Shown here: positions 33,540-42,107 of the stretch, piece by piece
How the letters are laid out: every line of letters starts with the position of its first letter
Numbering within the stretch: the first letter of the stretch is position 1
DNA from: Agrococcus jejuensis
Lineage (GTDB): Bacteria > Actinomycetota > Actinomycetes > Actinomycetales > Microbacteriaceae
NCBI RefSeq assembly: GCF_007679035.1
Contig: NZ_VEFR01000002.1
Location: 684,416-748,415, forward strand
Direction of reading: 5' to 3'
DNA length: 64,000 bases
Program-made: the position numbers and the translations under genes
The notes under the pieces: generated by a model
The model's input: only the letters and a program-made list of their open reading frames with translations
What the model was told of the DNA's origin: nothing
The model's database searches: none

Positions 33540-34117
33540 GGATCCACCTCATCGGGGAAGGACGTGATGATGCTGCTCGACGAGAGACCGTAGCCCACCG
33601 TGACGATCCATGCACGTTCGACCTCGCCCGTGTCGCCCACGAGCTCGACGCGCACGTCGTAGTTCACGATGTCGTCGCGGTACTCCTCGACGTTCGTCGG
33701 TGCCTCGAGCGCCTGGTCGATCGCGAACCACGCGACGTCCTCCCACGACGAGCCCACCTCGTCGGCGAGCTCTCCGAAGTCGCCCGTGTGCCCGTCGGCG
33801 ATGTGCCGCCAGCCGGCGCCGTCGGCGTTGCCGCACGTGAGCGTCGCCTCGCCCGCCGCGACGCCCAGCTCGGGCCAGGCAGCTCGGTCGAAGACCTCGA
33901 GCGCCTCGCGCCCGGCGACGCCGTCGCACGCCTCGGTGCCCGCGACGTCGTCGGCGACGGGGTCGAAGATCGCGGCGTCGGTCTGCAGGGACGGGCCGTC
34001 GGGCGCCGCATCGGCCGCCGGGTCGACGACGACCATCGACTGGCAGCCGGCGAGGAGGGCCGTGCCGGCGACCGCGCACGCGGCGAGCAGCCGCATCCGC
34101 CCGCCCGTCGTCGTCAT
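33536..34117 (-). CDS. Hypothetical lipoprotein
   Basis: 193 residues with a signal peptide ending in LLAGC (Cys25), so it is lipid-anchored outside the membrane. The mature part contains two Cys (ACDG and LTCGN) that may form a disulfide, and a C-terminal beta-rich region (VRVELVGDTGEVERAWIVTVGYGL). I do not recognise a family. It is co-translated with the rhodanese (4-bp overlap) and preceded by two small membrane protein genes. Confidence 0.75.
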   Translation of the reverse strand: MTTTGGRMRLLAACAVAGTALLAGCQSMVVVDPAADAAPDGPSLQTDAAIFDPVADDVAGTEACDGVAGREALEVFDRAAWPELGVAAGEATLTCGNADGAGWRHIADGHTGDFGELADEVGSSWEDVAWFAIDQALEAPTNVEEYRDDIVNYDVRVELVGDTGEVERAWIVTVGYGLSSSSIITSFPDEVDP

Positions 34118-34121
34118 GACG

Positions 34122-34358
34122 TCAGTGCCCGCGGGGCTCGTCGTGCTCGTCGCGCTCCTCGGGCGTCGGCGGATTCGCGACGAGGGTGAGGGTGGCGATG
34201 ACGACGAGCGACACGATGAACGCGACGCCGCCGATGATGAGCGCGTGGACGGGCTCGCGGATGACGAGCAGCACGACGAGCGCCGAGAAGATGCCGATGC
34301 CGCCTGCGAAGCCGAGGTACTCGACGGGCTTGAGACGGTCGCGACGCGAGGGCTTCAT
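34122..34358 (-). CDS. Small two-TM membrane protein
   Basis: 78 residues with two hydrophobic segments (about 14-33 and 38-61) and charged ends (KPSRRDRLK; PPTPEERDEHDEPRGH). It overlaps the upstream gene by four bases and ends four bases before the lipoprotein start. Function unknown. Confidence 0.7.
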   Translation of the reverse strand: MKPSRRDRLKPVEYLGFAGGIGIFSALVVLLVIREPVHALIIGGVAFIVSLVVIATLTLVANPPTPEERDEHDEPRGH

Positions 34359-34960
34359 GCGGTTGCCTCCTGGGCATCCTTCGCCGCGATCCGCGCCGAG
34401 TAGGCCGCGATGCCGTGGAAGACCCCCACGATGATCGCGTACGCGCCGACGAGGCCGACGAGCACGACGTCGTGGCTCGGCATGAGGGCGAAGACCACGG
34501 CGGCGACGAGCGTGAACGCGGCGACGAACCGCCAGTCGGCGGCGATGCGGCGCACCCGCGCGTCCGTGGTCGCGCGCATGCGGAACCATGCCCAGCCCTC
34601 GACGCCCGCCGCGACGAGCGCCCAGGCAGCGACGACGACCTTGAGCGCGAGCCCGCTGGGCGCGGTGATCGCGAGGGCGATGGCGACGACGCCCGCGACG
34701 AGGCCCGCGACGCCGGCGATGCGCGGGAAGCGAGCGACCTCGGCGAAGACGGCGCCCTGCAGCGCCAGCAGGGCCGCACCCGTGCCGAGCGCGACGATGG
34801 CGAAGGCGACGAGGCCGACGAAGGCGTCGTGCGACTGCAGGAAGGTCACGACCAGGCCAACGGCCACGGCCGGGATGGCGCGCGCAGCCGGCAGCTGCCA
34901 GACGGGTCGCTCGCTCGGCGTCGGCGACCCGTGGTCGCCCTGCTGCTCGATCGTGCTCAC
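34355..34960 (-). CDS. Multi-spanning membrane protein (HdeD/DUF308-like)
   Basis: 201 residues with about six hydrophobic segments, Ala/Val-rich, with short polar loops. The spacing of segments and a WFRMRATTD loop recall small HdeD-like proteins, though I cannot confirm this. It is the first of a four-gene run: this protein, a two-TM protein, a lipoprotein and a rhodanese. The start ATG at 34960 opens MSTIEQQGDHG. Confidence 0.65.
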   Translation of the reverse strand: MSTIEQQGDHGSPTPSERPVWQLPAARAIPAVAVGLVVTFLQSHDAFVGLVAFAIVALGTGAALLALQGAVFAEVARFPRIAGVAGLVAGVVAIALAITAPSGLALKVVVAAWALVAAGVEGWAWFRMRATTDARVRRIAADWRFVAAFTLVAAVVFALMPSHDVVLVGLVGAYAIIVGVFHGIAAYSARIAAKDAQEATA

Positions 34961-35003
34961 CGCATCCCAGGGTATCGCGGTTGCGTCCGGCGCCGGGCCG
35001 CCG

Positions 35004-35579
35004 TCAGCCCACCCGCTGCAGCAGCCGCCGATGCACGCGATCGTCGCCGACGAGCTCCGGATGGAACGAGACGCCCAGCAGCGCGCCCTGCTCGACGGCC
35101 ACGATGCGGCCGTCGTGCTCGCCGAGCACCGTCACGCCGTCGCCCACCTGCTCGACGACCGGCGCGCGGATGAACGACGCCGCGACCGGCACGTCGCCGA
35201 TCGCCGGCATCGCCACCGCGGTCTCGAACGAGTCGACCTGGCTGCCGTACGCGTTGCGTCGCACCGTCACGTCGAGGCCGCCGAGCGTCTGCTGCCCGGG
35301 CGCCGCGTCGACGATGCGGTCGGCGAGCAGGATGAGCCCCGCGCACGTGCCGAGCACCGGCATCCCGTCGGCGATCCGCTGCCGCAGCGGGCCCTGCAGC
35401 CCGAGGATGCGGGTGAGCCGGTCGATGACCGACGACTCGCCGCCGGGGATGACGAGCGCATCCACGTCCTCGAGCTGCGCGGCCGAGCGGACGGGGGCGG
35501 CGTCGGCGCCGAGCCCGTGCAGCACGGCGAGGTGCTCGCGCACGTCGCCCTGCAGCGCGAGCACGCCGACGCGCGTCAC
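35004..35579 (-). CDS. pdxT: Pyridoxal 5'-phosphate synthase glutaminase subunit
   Basis: Class I glutaminase, 191 residues, giving ammonia to PdxS. Motifs: [28 protein letters not shown] oxyanion region, nucleophile Cys in [12 protein letters not shown], and the His-x-Glu pair in [11 protein letters not shown]. The ATG at 35579 overlaps the pdxS stop by four bases. PdxS and PdxT form the 12+12 complex of DXP-independent vitamin B6 synthesis. Confidence 0.97.
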   Translation of the reverse strand: MTRVGVLALQGDVREHLAVLHGLGADAAPVRSAAQLEDVDALVIPGGESSVIDRLTRILGLQGPLRQRIADGMPVLGTCAGLILLADRIVDAAPGQQTLGGLDVTVRRNAYGSQVDSFETAVAMPAIGDVPVAASFIRAPVVEQVGDGVTVLGEHDGRIVAVEQGALLGVSFHPELVGDDRVHRRLLQRVG

Positions 35580-36475
35580 CAGCCGCGCTCGGAGAGCCGG
35601 TGCGGCGCGGGCAGGTCGGCGACGTTGATGCCGACCATCGCCTCGCCCAGGCCGCGCGACGCCTCGGCGATCGCGAGCGCGTCGTCGAACTGCGCCGTGG
35701 CCTTCACGATCGCCGCGGCGCGCTCGACGGGGTTGCCCGACTTGAAGATGCCCGAGCCCACGAAGACGCCGTCGGCGCCGAGCTGCATCATCATCGCGGC
35801 GTCCGCCGGCGTCGCGACGCCGCCGGCGACGAACAGCACGACGGGCAGGCGGCCCTCGCGGGCGACCTCCTCGACGAGCGCGTACGGGGCCCGCAGCTCC
35901 TTCGCGGCGACGAACAGCTCGTCCTCCGACAGCGACGCGAGGGCGCGGACCTCCTTGTTGATCGTGCGGATGTGCTTCGTCGCCTCCGAGACGTCGCCCG
36001 TGCCGGCCTCGCCCTTCGAGCGGATCATCGCCGCACCCTCGGTGATGCGGCGCAGCGCCTCACCCAGGTTCGTCGCACCGCACACGAACGGCACGTCGAA
36101 GCCCCACTTGTCGATGTGGTTGACGTAGTCGGCGGGGCTCAGCACCTCGGACTCGTCGACGTAGTCCACCTCGAGCGCCTGCAGCACCTGCGCCTCGACG
36201 AAGTGGCCGATGCGCGCCTTCGCCATGACGGGGATCGAGACCTCGGCCTTGATGGCGTCGATGAGGTCGGGGTCGGACATGCGGGCGACGCCGCCCTGCG
36301 CGCGGATGTCGGCGGGCACGCGCTCGAGCGCCATGACGGCGACGGCGCCGGCGTCCTCGGCGATGCGCGCCTGCTCGGGGGTGACGACGTCCATGATGAC
36401 GCCGCCCTTCAGCATCTCTGCGAGACCGCGCTTCACGCCGTCCGTCGCGCGTGCGGGAACCTGAACTTCACTCAT
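35576..36475 (-). CDS. pdxS: Pyridoxal 5'-phosphate synthase lyase subunit
   Basis: 299-residue (beta/alpha)8 lyase condensing ribose 5-phosphate, glyceraldehyde 3-phosphate and ammonia into [24 protein letters not shown] holds the substrate Asp, [13 protein letters not shown] the catalytic Lys, and [14 protein letters not shown] the phosphate loop with the second Lys. The length is standard for PdxS. The leader contains a hairpin at 36501-36529; no pdxR regulator is adjacent. Confidence 0.98.
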   Translation of the reverse strand: MSEVQVPARATDGVKRGLAEMLKGGVIMDVVTPEQARIAEDAGAVAVMALERVPADIRAQGGVARMSDPDLIDAIKAEVSIPVMAKARIGHFVEAQVLQALEVDYVDESEVLSPADYVNHIDKWGFDVPFVCGATNLGEALRRITEGAAMIRSKGEAGTGDVSEATKHIRTINKEVRALASLSEDELFVAAKELRAPYALVEEVAREGRLPVVLFVAGGVATPADAAMMMQLGADGVFVGSGIFKSGNPVERAAAIVKATAQFDDALAIAEASRGLGEAMVGINVADLPAPHRLSERGW

Positions 36476-36500
36476 GGGGCTGGACGCTACGCGGGTCGCT

Positions 36501-36529
36501 CCAGGCCACTCGGCGCGGAGTGGTCCTGG
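36501..36529 (-). promoter_or_regulatory. Hairpin in the pdxST leader
   Basis: An 11-bp stem, CCAGG-CCACTC with GAGTGG-T-CCTGG (one bulged T), around a GGCGCG loop. It starts 26 bases upstream of the pdxS ATG. It could be an operator or leader structure; no known B6 riboswitch is implied. Confidence 0.4.
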
Positions 36530-36561
36530 GTGGCCTGCGCATCCCAGTCCACTCGCGATGT

Positions 36562-36607
36562 TGAGGTTCTCGGCCCGATCGGAGGTCGCATCGAGCCGAG
36601 GACCTCA
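36562..36607. repeat. Intergenic stem-loop family, copy 2 (GAGGTC loop)
   Basis: 18-base arms, TGAGGTTCTCGGCCCGAT at 36562-36579 and its near complement at 36590-36607 (16 of 18 paired). The ten-base loop contains GGAGGTCG. It overlaps the stop codon of the thioesterase gene on the minus strand. Related copies are at 6038 and 44229. Confidence 0.75.
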
Positions 36608-37438
36608 CGGCTGCAGAGGTGAGACCAGGAGGGACTGCGCGATGCGGCCGACGGGGCCGTGCTGGTCGTGCACGACCGCCTGGCTCAGGCCGATGCCCTG
36701 CGAGCCGATCGACGACTCCGCCTCGATGCCGGTCCACTCGCCCGTCGGGCGCTCGAAGAGGTGGATGGCGAGCTCGGTGTTGATGAACGTCCACGCTCGC
36801 GTGTCCAGACGTGCGCCGACGCCGTTCGCCGCATCGATCGGCAGGATCGCCCGCAGCGACGCGCTCGGCTCCTCTCCTGCGACGAAGGGCATTCGCAGCC
36901 GCGCCCACGCGACCGTCGGCGCACCGCGCTCGCCGAACGTCGACGCGAAGCGCCAGTCGAGCGAGCCGACGAAGCCCTCGAGCCACAACGGCGGCACCGG
37001 GGCGTCGTGCAGCGTGGGCGCGCCCTCGGGCGGCAGCGCGAACCGCTGCCCGGCGCGATGGGCGACGGATGCGGTGTCGGCCGTGCGCATCCGCCAGCCG
37101 CGCGCGCGTGCCGCTGGCCGCCAGGCGCCGCCGGGCCCGCGCTGCAGCACCTCCGCCTCCACGAGATCCGCCGAGCGGCCCGAGCGCACGACCTCGGCGT
37201 GCACGGCGACCTCCTCGACGCTCACGGGGCCGAGCAGCTCGACCGCGAGCCGCGTGAGCATCCACCCCTCGGCACCGGGTGCCTGCTCGCACGCCCGCCA
37301 CAGCAGGCCCGCGACCGGGCCGCCGTGCTGGATGCCCGCGCTCCATGGGCTGCCGGTGTGCGCCGTCGGCTGCAGCACCTCCGCGCCGTCGTGGGTGCCC
37401 GCGGGGAGGAAGTAGGCGTCGTCGCTCATCCGCTCCAT
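36605..37438 (-). CDS. Acyl-CoA thioesterase-like (double hot-dog) protein
   Basis: 277 residues resembling the TesB-like 'thioesterase family protein' group: an N-terminal hot-dog half with SPWSAGIQHGGPVAGLLWRA and a C-terminal half with WTFINTELAIHLFERPTGEWTGIEAES. The GPVAGLL turn replaces the usual active-site segment of this group. Start ATG 37438 or ATG 37429 (MSDDAYFL). It is divergent from the VOC gene with 38 bases between. It likely cleaves acyl-CoA; chain preference is unknown. Confidence 0.8.
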   Translation of the reverse strand: MERMSDDAYFLPAGTHDGAEVLQPTAHTGSPWSAGIQHGGPVAGLLWRACEQAPGAEGWMLTRLAVELLGPVSVEEVAVHAEVVRSGRSADLVEAEVLQRGPGGAWRPAARARGWRMRTADTASVAHRAGQRFALPPEGAPTLHDAPVPPLWLEGFVGSLDWRFASTFGERGAPTVAWARLRMPFVAGEEPSASLRAILPIDAANGVGARLDTRAWTFINTELAIHLFERPTGEWTGIEAESSIGSQGIGLSQAVVHDQHGPVGRIAQSLLVSPLQP

Positions 37439-37476
37439 CCTGGCGCTGCTCCCGCCGCGGGGCTACCGTCGCCGAC

Positions 37477-37929
37477 ATGGACATCCGCCTCGTCAACGTC
37501 GGCATCGCCGTGCGCGACCTCGACGCCGCCATCGCCTTCTTCACCGCCCTCGGCATGGTGCTGGAGGGTCGCGACGAGGTCAGCGGCGAGTGGGCGGACG
37601 TCGCCGTGGGCCTCGACGGCAACCACGCGCGCATCGCCGTCCTGCAGACGCCCGACGGGCAGGGCGCGCTCGAGCTGTTCGAGCCCATCCATCCCGTCGG
37701 CGTCGAGGTGGAGCCGGTGATGGCGAACACCATCGGCATGCACCGCGTGGCGTTCCAGGTCGACGACCTCGACGCGGCCCTCGCGATCGCGGCGCATCAC
37801 GGGGTCGAGCCGCTGCGCGGCGTGGCGCGCTACGAGGACGCGTACCTGCTCACGTACCTGCGCGGACCGAGCGGCATCCTCGTGATGCTCGCGCAGGATC
37901 TGCAGCGCAACCGGCTCCCGAGCGCCTAG
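37477..37929 (+). CDS. VOC-family (glyoxalase/bleomycin-resistance-like) protein
   Basis: 150 residues with the paired beta-alpha-beta-beta-beta modules of vicinal oxygen chelate proteins. NVGIAVRDLDAAIAFFTALGM opens module 1 and HRVAFQVDDLDAALAIAAHHG opens module 2; metal-ligand positions (His and Glu in ALELFEP) are mostly kept. The substrate cannot be named. The last four bases overlap the stop of the convergent Nudix gene. Confidence 0.85.
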   Translation: MDIRLVNVGIAVRDLDAAIAFFTALGMVLEGRDEVSGEWADVAVGLDGNHARIAVLQTPDGQGALELFEPIHPVGVEVEPVMANTIGMHRVAFQVDDLDAALAIAAHHGVEPLRGVARYEDAYLLTYLRGPSGILVMLAQDLQRNRLPSA

Positions 37930-38501
37930 CCGACGCGGCCGAGATGCACGGCGACGTGCAGCATCGCCGCCATCGTCTCGGCGTCGGCGATCTCGCCGCG
38001 GCCGATCATCGCGAGCACCTCGCCGAACGGCACGCGCCGCACGCCGGCGATGCCCTCCTCGGCCTGCGACGCAGCCGTCGCCTCGACGTCGGCGGACACG
38101 GGGCGCAGCCCGCGCGCCAGGAAGACGTGCTCGGGCGCGTCGCAGATGCCGTTGAGCGACGCCATCGTGCCCACCTCGATCCACTCGTCGGCGGCGAGGC
38201 CCGTCTCCTCGGCGAGCTCGCGGCGGGCGGCGACGAGCGCGTCCTCGCCGTCGGTCGACCCCGCGGGCACCTCGGTCGACCAGCGGCCGGTCGTGTAGCG
38301 ATAGAGGTCGACGAGCACGACCTCGTCGGCGTCGGTCATCGCCACGACGAACACCGCGGGGTTGGCGACCTCGACGACGCCGTAGATGCCCGTGCCGCCG
38401 TCGGGCCGCACGACCTCGTCCTCGCGCAGGCGCAGCCACCGGTTCGCGTACACCTCGCGCGTCGCGGTCGTCGTCCAGCCGGTCGGTCGCTCGTCGCTCA
38501 C
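37926..38501 (-). CDS. Nudix hydrolase, ADP-ribose pyrophosphatase-like
   Basis: 191 residues. A Nudix box reads AGSTDGEDALVAARRELAEETGL; catalytic REL-EE residues are intact, but the first Gly-to-Glu spacing is one residue short of GX5E. NPAVFVVAMTD and YRYTTGRWSTEVPAGS match ADP-ribose/NDP-sugar pyrophosphatases. The start is GTG 38501 (VSDERPTG). Likely a housekeeping cleaner of nucleoside diphosphate derivatives. Confidence 0.88.
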   Translation of the reverse strand: MSDERPTGWTTTATREVYANRWLRLREDEVVRPDGGTGIYGVVEVANPAVFVVAMTDADEVVLVDLYRYTTGRWSTEVPAGSTDGEDALVAARRELAEETGLAADEWIEVGTMASLNGICDAPEHVFLARGLRPVSADVEATAASQAEEGIAGVRRVPFGEVLAMIGRGEIADAETMAAMLHVAVHLGRVG

Positions 38502-38598
38502 GTGACCATCCTGCCCTCGCACGCCCTGGACGGGTCGAGCGCAGCCGGCCGGCGTTCGTCGGCGTGCTCGTCGCGCGCACCGCCGGCTGACGCGGCCG

Positions 38599-38613
38599 GC
38601 CTCGTCGCGAGGC
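38599..38613 (-). terminator. Short hairpin after TetR gene
   Basis: GCCTCG paired with CGAGGC around TCG, ending two bases before the TetR stop at 38615. There is no T tract; weak terminator candidate. Confidence 0.3.
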
Positions 38614-38614
38614 G

Positions 38615-39259
38615 TCAGGCGGCGTCGACCGCCGCGACGCTCGCGAGGCTGCGGCGCATCGTCTCGGCGACGAGGTCGTCGAGCGTGCGCTGGTCGACAT
38701 CGTCGGCGCCGCGCAGCATGGCGTCGGCCACCATGGCGGCCCGCACGCACGATCGGCGAGCGCGCGCCTCGCTCACGCCCAGCGTGCCGAGCGCCGTCGC
38801 AGCGGGCGCAGTCGCCTCGATCCAGGCGGCGTCGACGGCGGCTGCGCCGAGCGGGTCGACGCGCTCGCCGATGCCGAGCGCCAGATACGACGGCTCGGCA
38901 TCGCGCGAGGCGCGGATGGCCCAGACGAGCGCGCGGGCGACGGTCTCCTCGCCGGGAGGTGCGATGGCGAGCACCTCGACGAGGTGGCGGTGCACCCGGT
39001 TGCGCGCGCGGGCGCCGAGACCCTCGAGCAGCGCGGTGCGATCGGGGAAGTAGCGGTACACCGTGCCGATCGACACGTCGGCACGCGTGGCCACGTCGGA
39101 GGTCGTGAGCGCCTCGCGACCGCGCTCGGCGACCTCGAGGGCTGCAGCGTCGAGCAGCGCGTCGATGCGGCGCCCCGCGCGCGCCGTCGGGGCGTCGACG
39201 CGCACCTCCACGATGGGCGCGTGCTCACGCTGGACCGCGGACGCGGCACTGATGACCAT
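38615..39259 (-). CDS. TetR/AcrR-family regulator A
   Basis: 214 residues. The helix-turn-helix covers about 32-80: DAAALEVAERGREALTTSDVATRADVSIGTVYRYFPDR, a textbook TetR N-domain. The C-terminal helical region would bind an unknown ligand. Upstream, AAAAGGAG gives a good ribosome site. An 11-bp perfect palindrome at 39301-39311 and a TACGTA-centred palindrome beside it are probable autoregulatory sites. It is followed by nothing co-directional nearby, so it may control distant targets. Confidence 0.9.
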   Translation of the reverse strand: MVISAASAVQREHAPIVEVRVDAPTARAGRRIDALLDAAALEVAERGREALTTSDVATRADVSIGTVYRYFPDRTALLEGLGARARNRVHRHLVEVLAIAPPGEETVARALVWAIRASRDAEPSYLALGIGERVDPLGAAAVDAAWIEATAPAATALGTLGVSEARARRSCVRAAMVADAMLRGADDVDQRTLDDLVAETMRRSLASVAAVDAA

Positions 39260-39300
39260 GCTCGACTGCTCCTTTTAGTGACCTATCCTCACCTACGTAA

Positions 39301-39311
39301 GTTATCATAAC
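39301..39311. promoter_or_regulatory. Palindromic TetR operator candidate (GTTATCATAAC)
   Basis: Perfect 5-bp arms around a central C, 42 bases upstream of TetR A. A second imperfect palindrome centred on TACGTA (39288-39299) abuts it. The same GTTA-N3-TAAC core recurs at 39978-39988 before TetR B. On the minus strand TTGACC lies at the outer edge and may be a -35. Confidence 0.55.
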
Positions 39312-39367
39312 GGTCAAGATGCATTCGGGCACGTCGGGGGGAGGTGCGGTGCCGCGGCGCGACCCGC

Positions 39368-39961
39368 CTACGCCGCGTCGGGCCCGAGCAGGTGGGTCAG
39401 GATCGCCTCGATCGCGAGCTCCGCGGCCGCCGCCGCGGCATCCCGGTCGTCGGTGAGCACGAAGCCGAACTGGGTGCCGAAGAGCGCGTCGGCGAGCGCG
39501 CGGGCGCCCACCGACGCCCTCGCAGCCTCGAGACCCTGCGCCTCGAACCACCGCGCGAACTGCGACGCCCACGCCGCGTGGCTGTCGGCGATGCGCTGCC
39601 CCATGTCGGGATCGATGCGCTCGAGCGCGCCGGCCTCGAACTGCATCCGGACGCCCGCGGCGTACGGCGCCTGCAGCGTGAGCGGATAGCCGTCGCGCAG
39701 GAAGACGCGCAGCTCGGCACGCGTGAGCGTCGAGAGGTCCTGGTCGCCCAGCAGCTCGGCTCGGGCCCGGATCGTGCCCTCGAGGATCGCGTCGATGAGC
39801 TCGGCACGCGAGCCGAAGTGGTAGCTCAGCGAGTAGGTCGACAGCCCGAGCTCGCTCGCGAGGCCGCGGAAGGTCACGGAGCTCAACGTCGAGCCCTGCA
39901 TCGCCTGCTGGATCTCGCCCAGCAGTCGCGGTCGGATCGTCGGATCCTGCGGTCGCCCCAT
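39368..39961 (-). CDS. TetR/AcrR-family regulator B
   Basis: 197 residues. The DNA-binding part (about 8-60) contains MQGSTLSSVTFRGLASELGLSTYSLSYHFGSRAELIDAIL. The C-terminal domain (ARWFEAQGLEAARASVGARALADALFGTQFGFVL) resembles the TetR_C_6-like group regulating catabolic or efflux genes. ATG 39961 has GAGGGAACG upstream. Its own promoter region carries GTTATGGTAAC, similar to the site before TetR A, so cross-regulation is possible. Confidence 0.9.
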   Translation of the reverse strand: MGRPQDPTIRPRLLGEIQQAMQGSTLSSVTFRGLASELGLSTYSLSYHFGSRAELIDAILEGTIRARAELLGDQDLSTLTRAELRVFLRDGYPLTLQAPYAAGVRMQFEAGALERIDPDMGQRIADSHAAWASQFARWFEAQGLEAARASVGARALADALFGTQFGFVLTDDRDAAAAAAELAIEAILTHLLGPDAA

Positions 39962-39977
39962 CGTTCCCTCCTCACCC

Positions 39978-39988
39978 GTTATGGTAAC
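39978..39988. promoter_or_regulatory. Palindromic TetR operator candidate (GTTATGGTAAC)
   Basis: GTTA and TAAC arms around TGG, 17 bases before the start of TetR B. It shares the GTTA-N3-TAAC core with 39301-39311. Confidence 0.5.
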
Positions 39989-40008
39989 CGGCGCGGGGTA
40001 CAGGACGG

Positions 40009-40890
40009 CTACTTGAGCAGCCTCGACAGCACGCGGTCGGAGAGCGGCGTGCCGCCGGTCTGGCACGTCGCGCAGTACTGGAAGGTCGAGTCGGCGTACT
40101 CGACCTGCCTGACCGTGTCGCCGCAGACGGGGCACGCCTCGCCCGTGCGGCCGTGCACCCGCATGTCGGAGCGCTTCTCGGACTTCAGGCTCGATGCCGG
40201 CACGCCCGCGCGCGCCGCCACCGCCTGCTGCAGCGTCTCGCGCAGCGCGACGTAGAGACGATGCCGGTCGTCCGCGCCCATCGAGGCGGGATGGAACGGC
40301 GACATGCGCGCGACGTGCAGGATCTCGTCGGAGTAGGCGTTGCCGATGCCCGCGATGCGGCGCTGGCTGCGCAGCACGCCCTTGATCTGCGCTCGCCCGG
40401 CCTCGTCGAGCACGGCGCCGAACGCCGCCTCGGTGAAGTCGTCGGCCAGCGGATCGGGGCCGAGGGTCGCGATGTCGTGCACGTCGGTCGGCTCGCGCAC
40501 GACGTGGATGGCGAGGCCCTTCTTCGTGCCCGCCTCGGTGAGGTCGAAGCCGGCGTCGTCGTCGAGCATGAGCTGCGCCGCGAGCGGCCCCTTGCCCATG
40601 CGCGGCCGCGTCTTGGGCGCCTCGTCGCGCCACCGCAGCCAGCCGGCGCGGGCGAGGTGGATGCACACGTGCAGGGTCGTCGGCGCGTCGCCGACCGTGG
40701 CGACGGCGAGGTCGAGCCACTTGCCGTGCCGCTCGACGCCCGTGATCGCGCCCCCGTCGAGCGCGCGCACGGGCGGATCGAACGTCTTGAGCGCCGAGAT
40801 CGCGTACGTGTCGAGCCTGCGCACGCGTCGACCCACGAGGCGGCCGCGCAGATCGTCGGCGAGCGCCTGCACCTCGGGCAGCTCCGGCAT
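40009..40890 (-). CDS. Fpg/Nei-family DNA glycosylase/AP lyase
   Basis: 293 residues. MPELPEVQAL gives catalytic Pro1 and Glu2; a helix-two-turn-helix follows with QRRIAGIGNAYSDEIL. A zinc finger at the end reads CPVCGDTVRQ...QYCATCQTGG with four Cys. It excises oxidised bases and cleaves the abasic site. The long middle insertion and the GNAYSDEIL variant match actinobacterial Nei2-like proteins rather than MutM. It is divergent from the PKS gene with 110 bases between. Confidence 0.93.
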   Translation of the reverse strand: MPELPEVQALADDLRGRLVGRRVRRLDTYAISALKTFDPPVRALDGGAITGVERHGKWLDLAVATVGDAPTTLHVCIHLARAGWLRWRDEAPKTRPRMGKGPLAAQLMLDDDAGFDLTEAGTKKGLAIHVVREPTDVHDIATLGPDPLADDFTEAAFGAVLDEAGRAQIKGVLRSQRRIAGIGNAYSDEILHVARMSPFHPASMGADDRHRLYVALRETLQQAVAARAGVPASSLKSEKRSDMRVHGRTGEACPVCGDTVRQVEYADSTFQYCATCQTGGTPLSDRVLSRLLK

Positions 40891-41000
40891 GCGTGCAGTC
40901 TGCCGCGCACCACCGACGAGCGCGACCCCTTCCGTCGGGACGCCTTCGCGCGCAAGGTGGGAGCAGCATCGACGACCGAGGCGGTGCTCGAAGGGATCAC

Positions 41001-42107
41001 GTGGCAGCGCCCGCTCCGACCGTCTGCGCCATCGGCACCGCCGTCCCTCCCGCCCGACTCGCGCAGGACGCCGCCCGCGACCTGCTCGCGCGGCAGCCCG
41101 GGCTCACGCGGCTCGGCGCTCGGCTCGTCGGCGCGGCGTTCGACGCATCCGCCATCGACGCGCGGCACGTCGTGCTCGACGAGCTCGTCGATCCGGCCGA
41201 CTCGCCGTTCCTCGATGCCGCGAGCGGCGACCTGCGCAGCCCGAGCACCGGCGTGCGCAATGCGCGCTACGCCGAGCGGGCGCCCGCGCTCGCGCTCGAG
41301 GCCGCGCACGACGCGCTCGCGCAGGGCGGCATGGAGGCCCGCGAGATCACGCACGTCGTCACCGCCTCCTGCACCGGCTTCTTCGCCCCGGGCATCGACC
41401 ATCTGCTCGTGCGCGACCTCGGCCTGCCCGCGCAGACGCCGAGACTGCACGTGGGCTTCATGGGCTGCTACGCCGCCTTCCCCGCGCTGCGCGCCGCCGA
41501 CGCCATCTGCCGCGCCGACCCCGACGCCGCCGTGCTCGTCGTGTGCGTCGAGCTGTGCTCGCTGCACCTGCGCTCCTCGAACGACCCCGACACGATCGTC
41601 GCCTCGTCGGTGTTCGCCGACGGCGCGGCGGCAGCGCTCGTCACGGCCCGCCCACGGCCGCGAGCGCTGCGGATCGTCGCGCTCGCCTCGACGATCGCGC
41701 CGTCGACGGAGGAGGAGATGGCCTGGACCATCGGCGACGAGGGGTTCGAGATGGTGCTGTCGGGTGCCGTGCCGCGGCTCGTGGGTGCGCACGTCGTCGA
41801 CGCCATCGCCCCGCTCGAGCACGCGCGCTCCGTCGCGTCGTGGCAGGAGCTCGCGGGGTGGGCGGTGCATCCCGGCGGTCGCTCCATCCTCGACACCGTG
41901 CAGCGCACCCTGGGGATCGACGATGCCGGCATGGCGCCGTCGCGGCGCGTGCTCGCCGAGCGCGGCAACATGTCGAGCGCGACGGTGCTGCACGTGCTCG
42001 CCGCGCAGCTTCGCGACCGCGCCGCCGGCGAGCAGGTGTGCGCGATGGCCTTCGGACCGGGGCTCACGATGGAGACGGCGCTGCTCGAGCTGCAGGTGAC
42101 GGGATGA
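41001..42107 (+). CDS. Type III polyketide synthase (chalcone/stilbene synthase-like)
   Basis: 368 residues. Catalytic triad is present: Cys124 in TASCTGFFAPG, His290 in WAVHPGGRSILD, Asn323 in GNMSSATVLHVL. It condenses acyl starters with malonyl-CoA, giving pyrones or resorcinols. The start is GTG 41001 with AAGGGA upstream. It begins an operon with methyltransferase, small membrane protein and nitroreductase. The starter unit is unknown; bacterial relatives often take long-chain acyl groups, so an alkylresorcinol/pyrone or quinone is a reasonable guess. Confidence 0.95.
   Translation: MAAPAPTVCAIGTAVPPARLAQDAARDLLARQPGLTRLGARLVGAAFDASAIDARHVVLDELVDPADSPFLDAASGDLRSPSTGVRNARYAERAPALALEAAHDALAQGGMEAREITHVVTASCTGFFAPGIDHLLVRDLGLPAQTPRLHVGFMGCYAAFPALRAADAICRADPDAAVLVVCVELCSLHLRSSNDPDTIVASSVFADGAAAALVTARPRPRALRIVALASTIAPSTEEEMAWTIGDEGFEMVLSGAVPRLVGAHVVDAIAPLEHARSVASWQELAGWAVHPGGRSILDTVQRTLGIDDAGMAPSRRVLAERGNMSSATVLHVLAAQLRDRAAGEQVCAMAFGPGLTMETALLELQVTG

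Noticed and set aside
36501..36529. pdxS leader hairpin as a riboswitch
   Set aside because: A single short stem without conserved elements; no known B6-binding riboswitch matches it.
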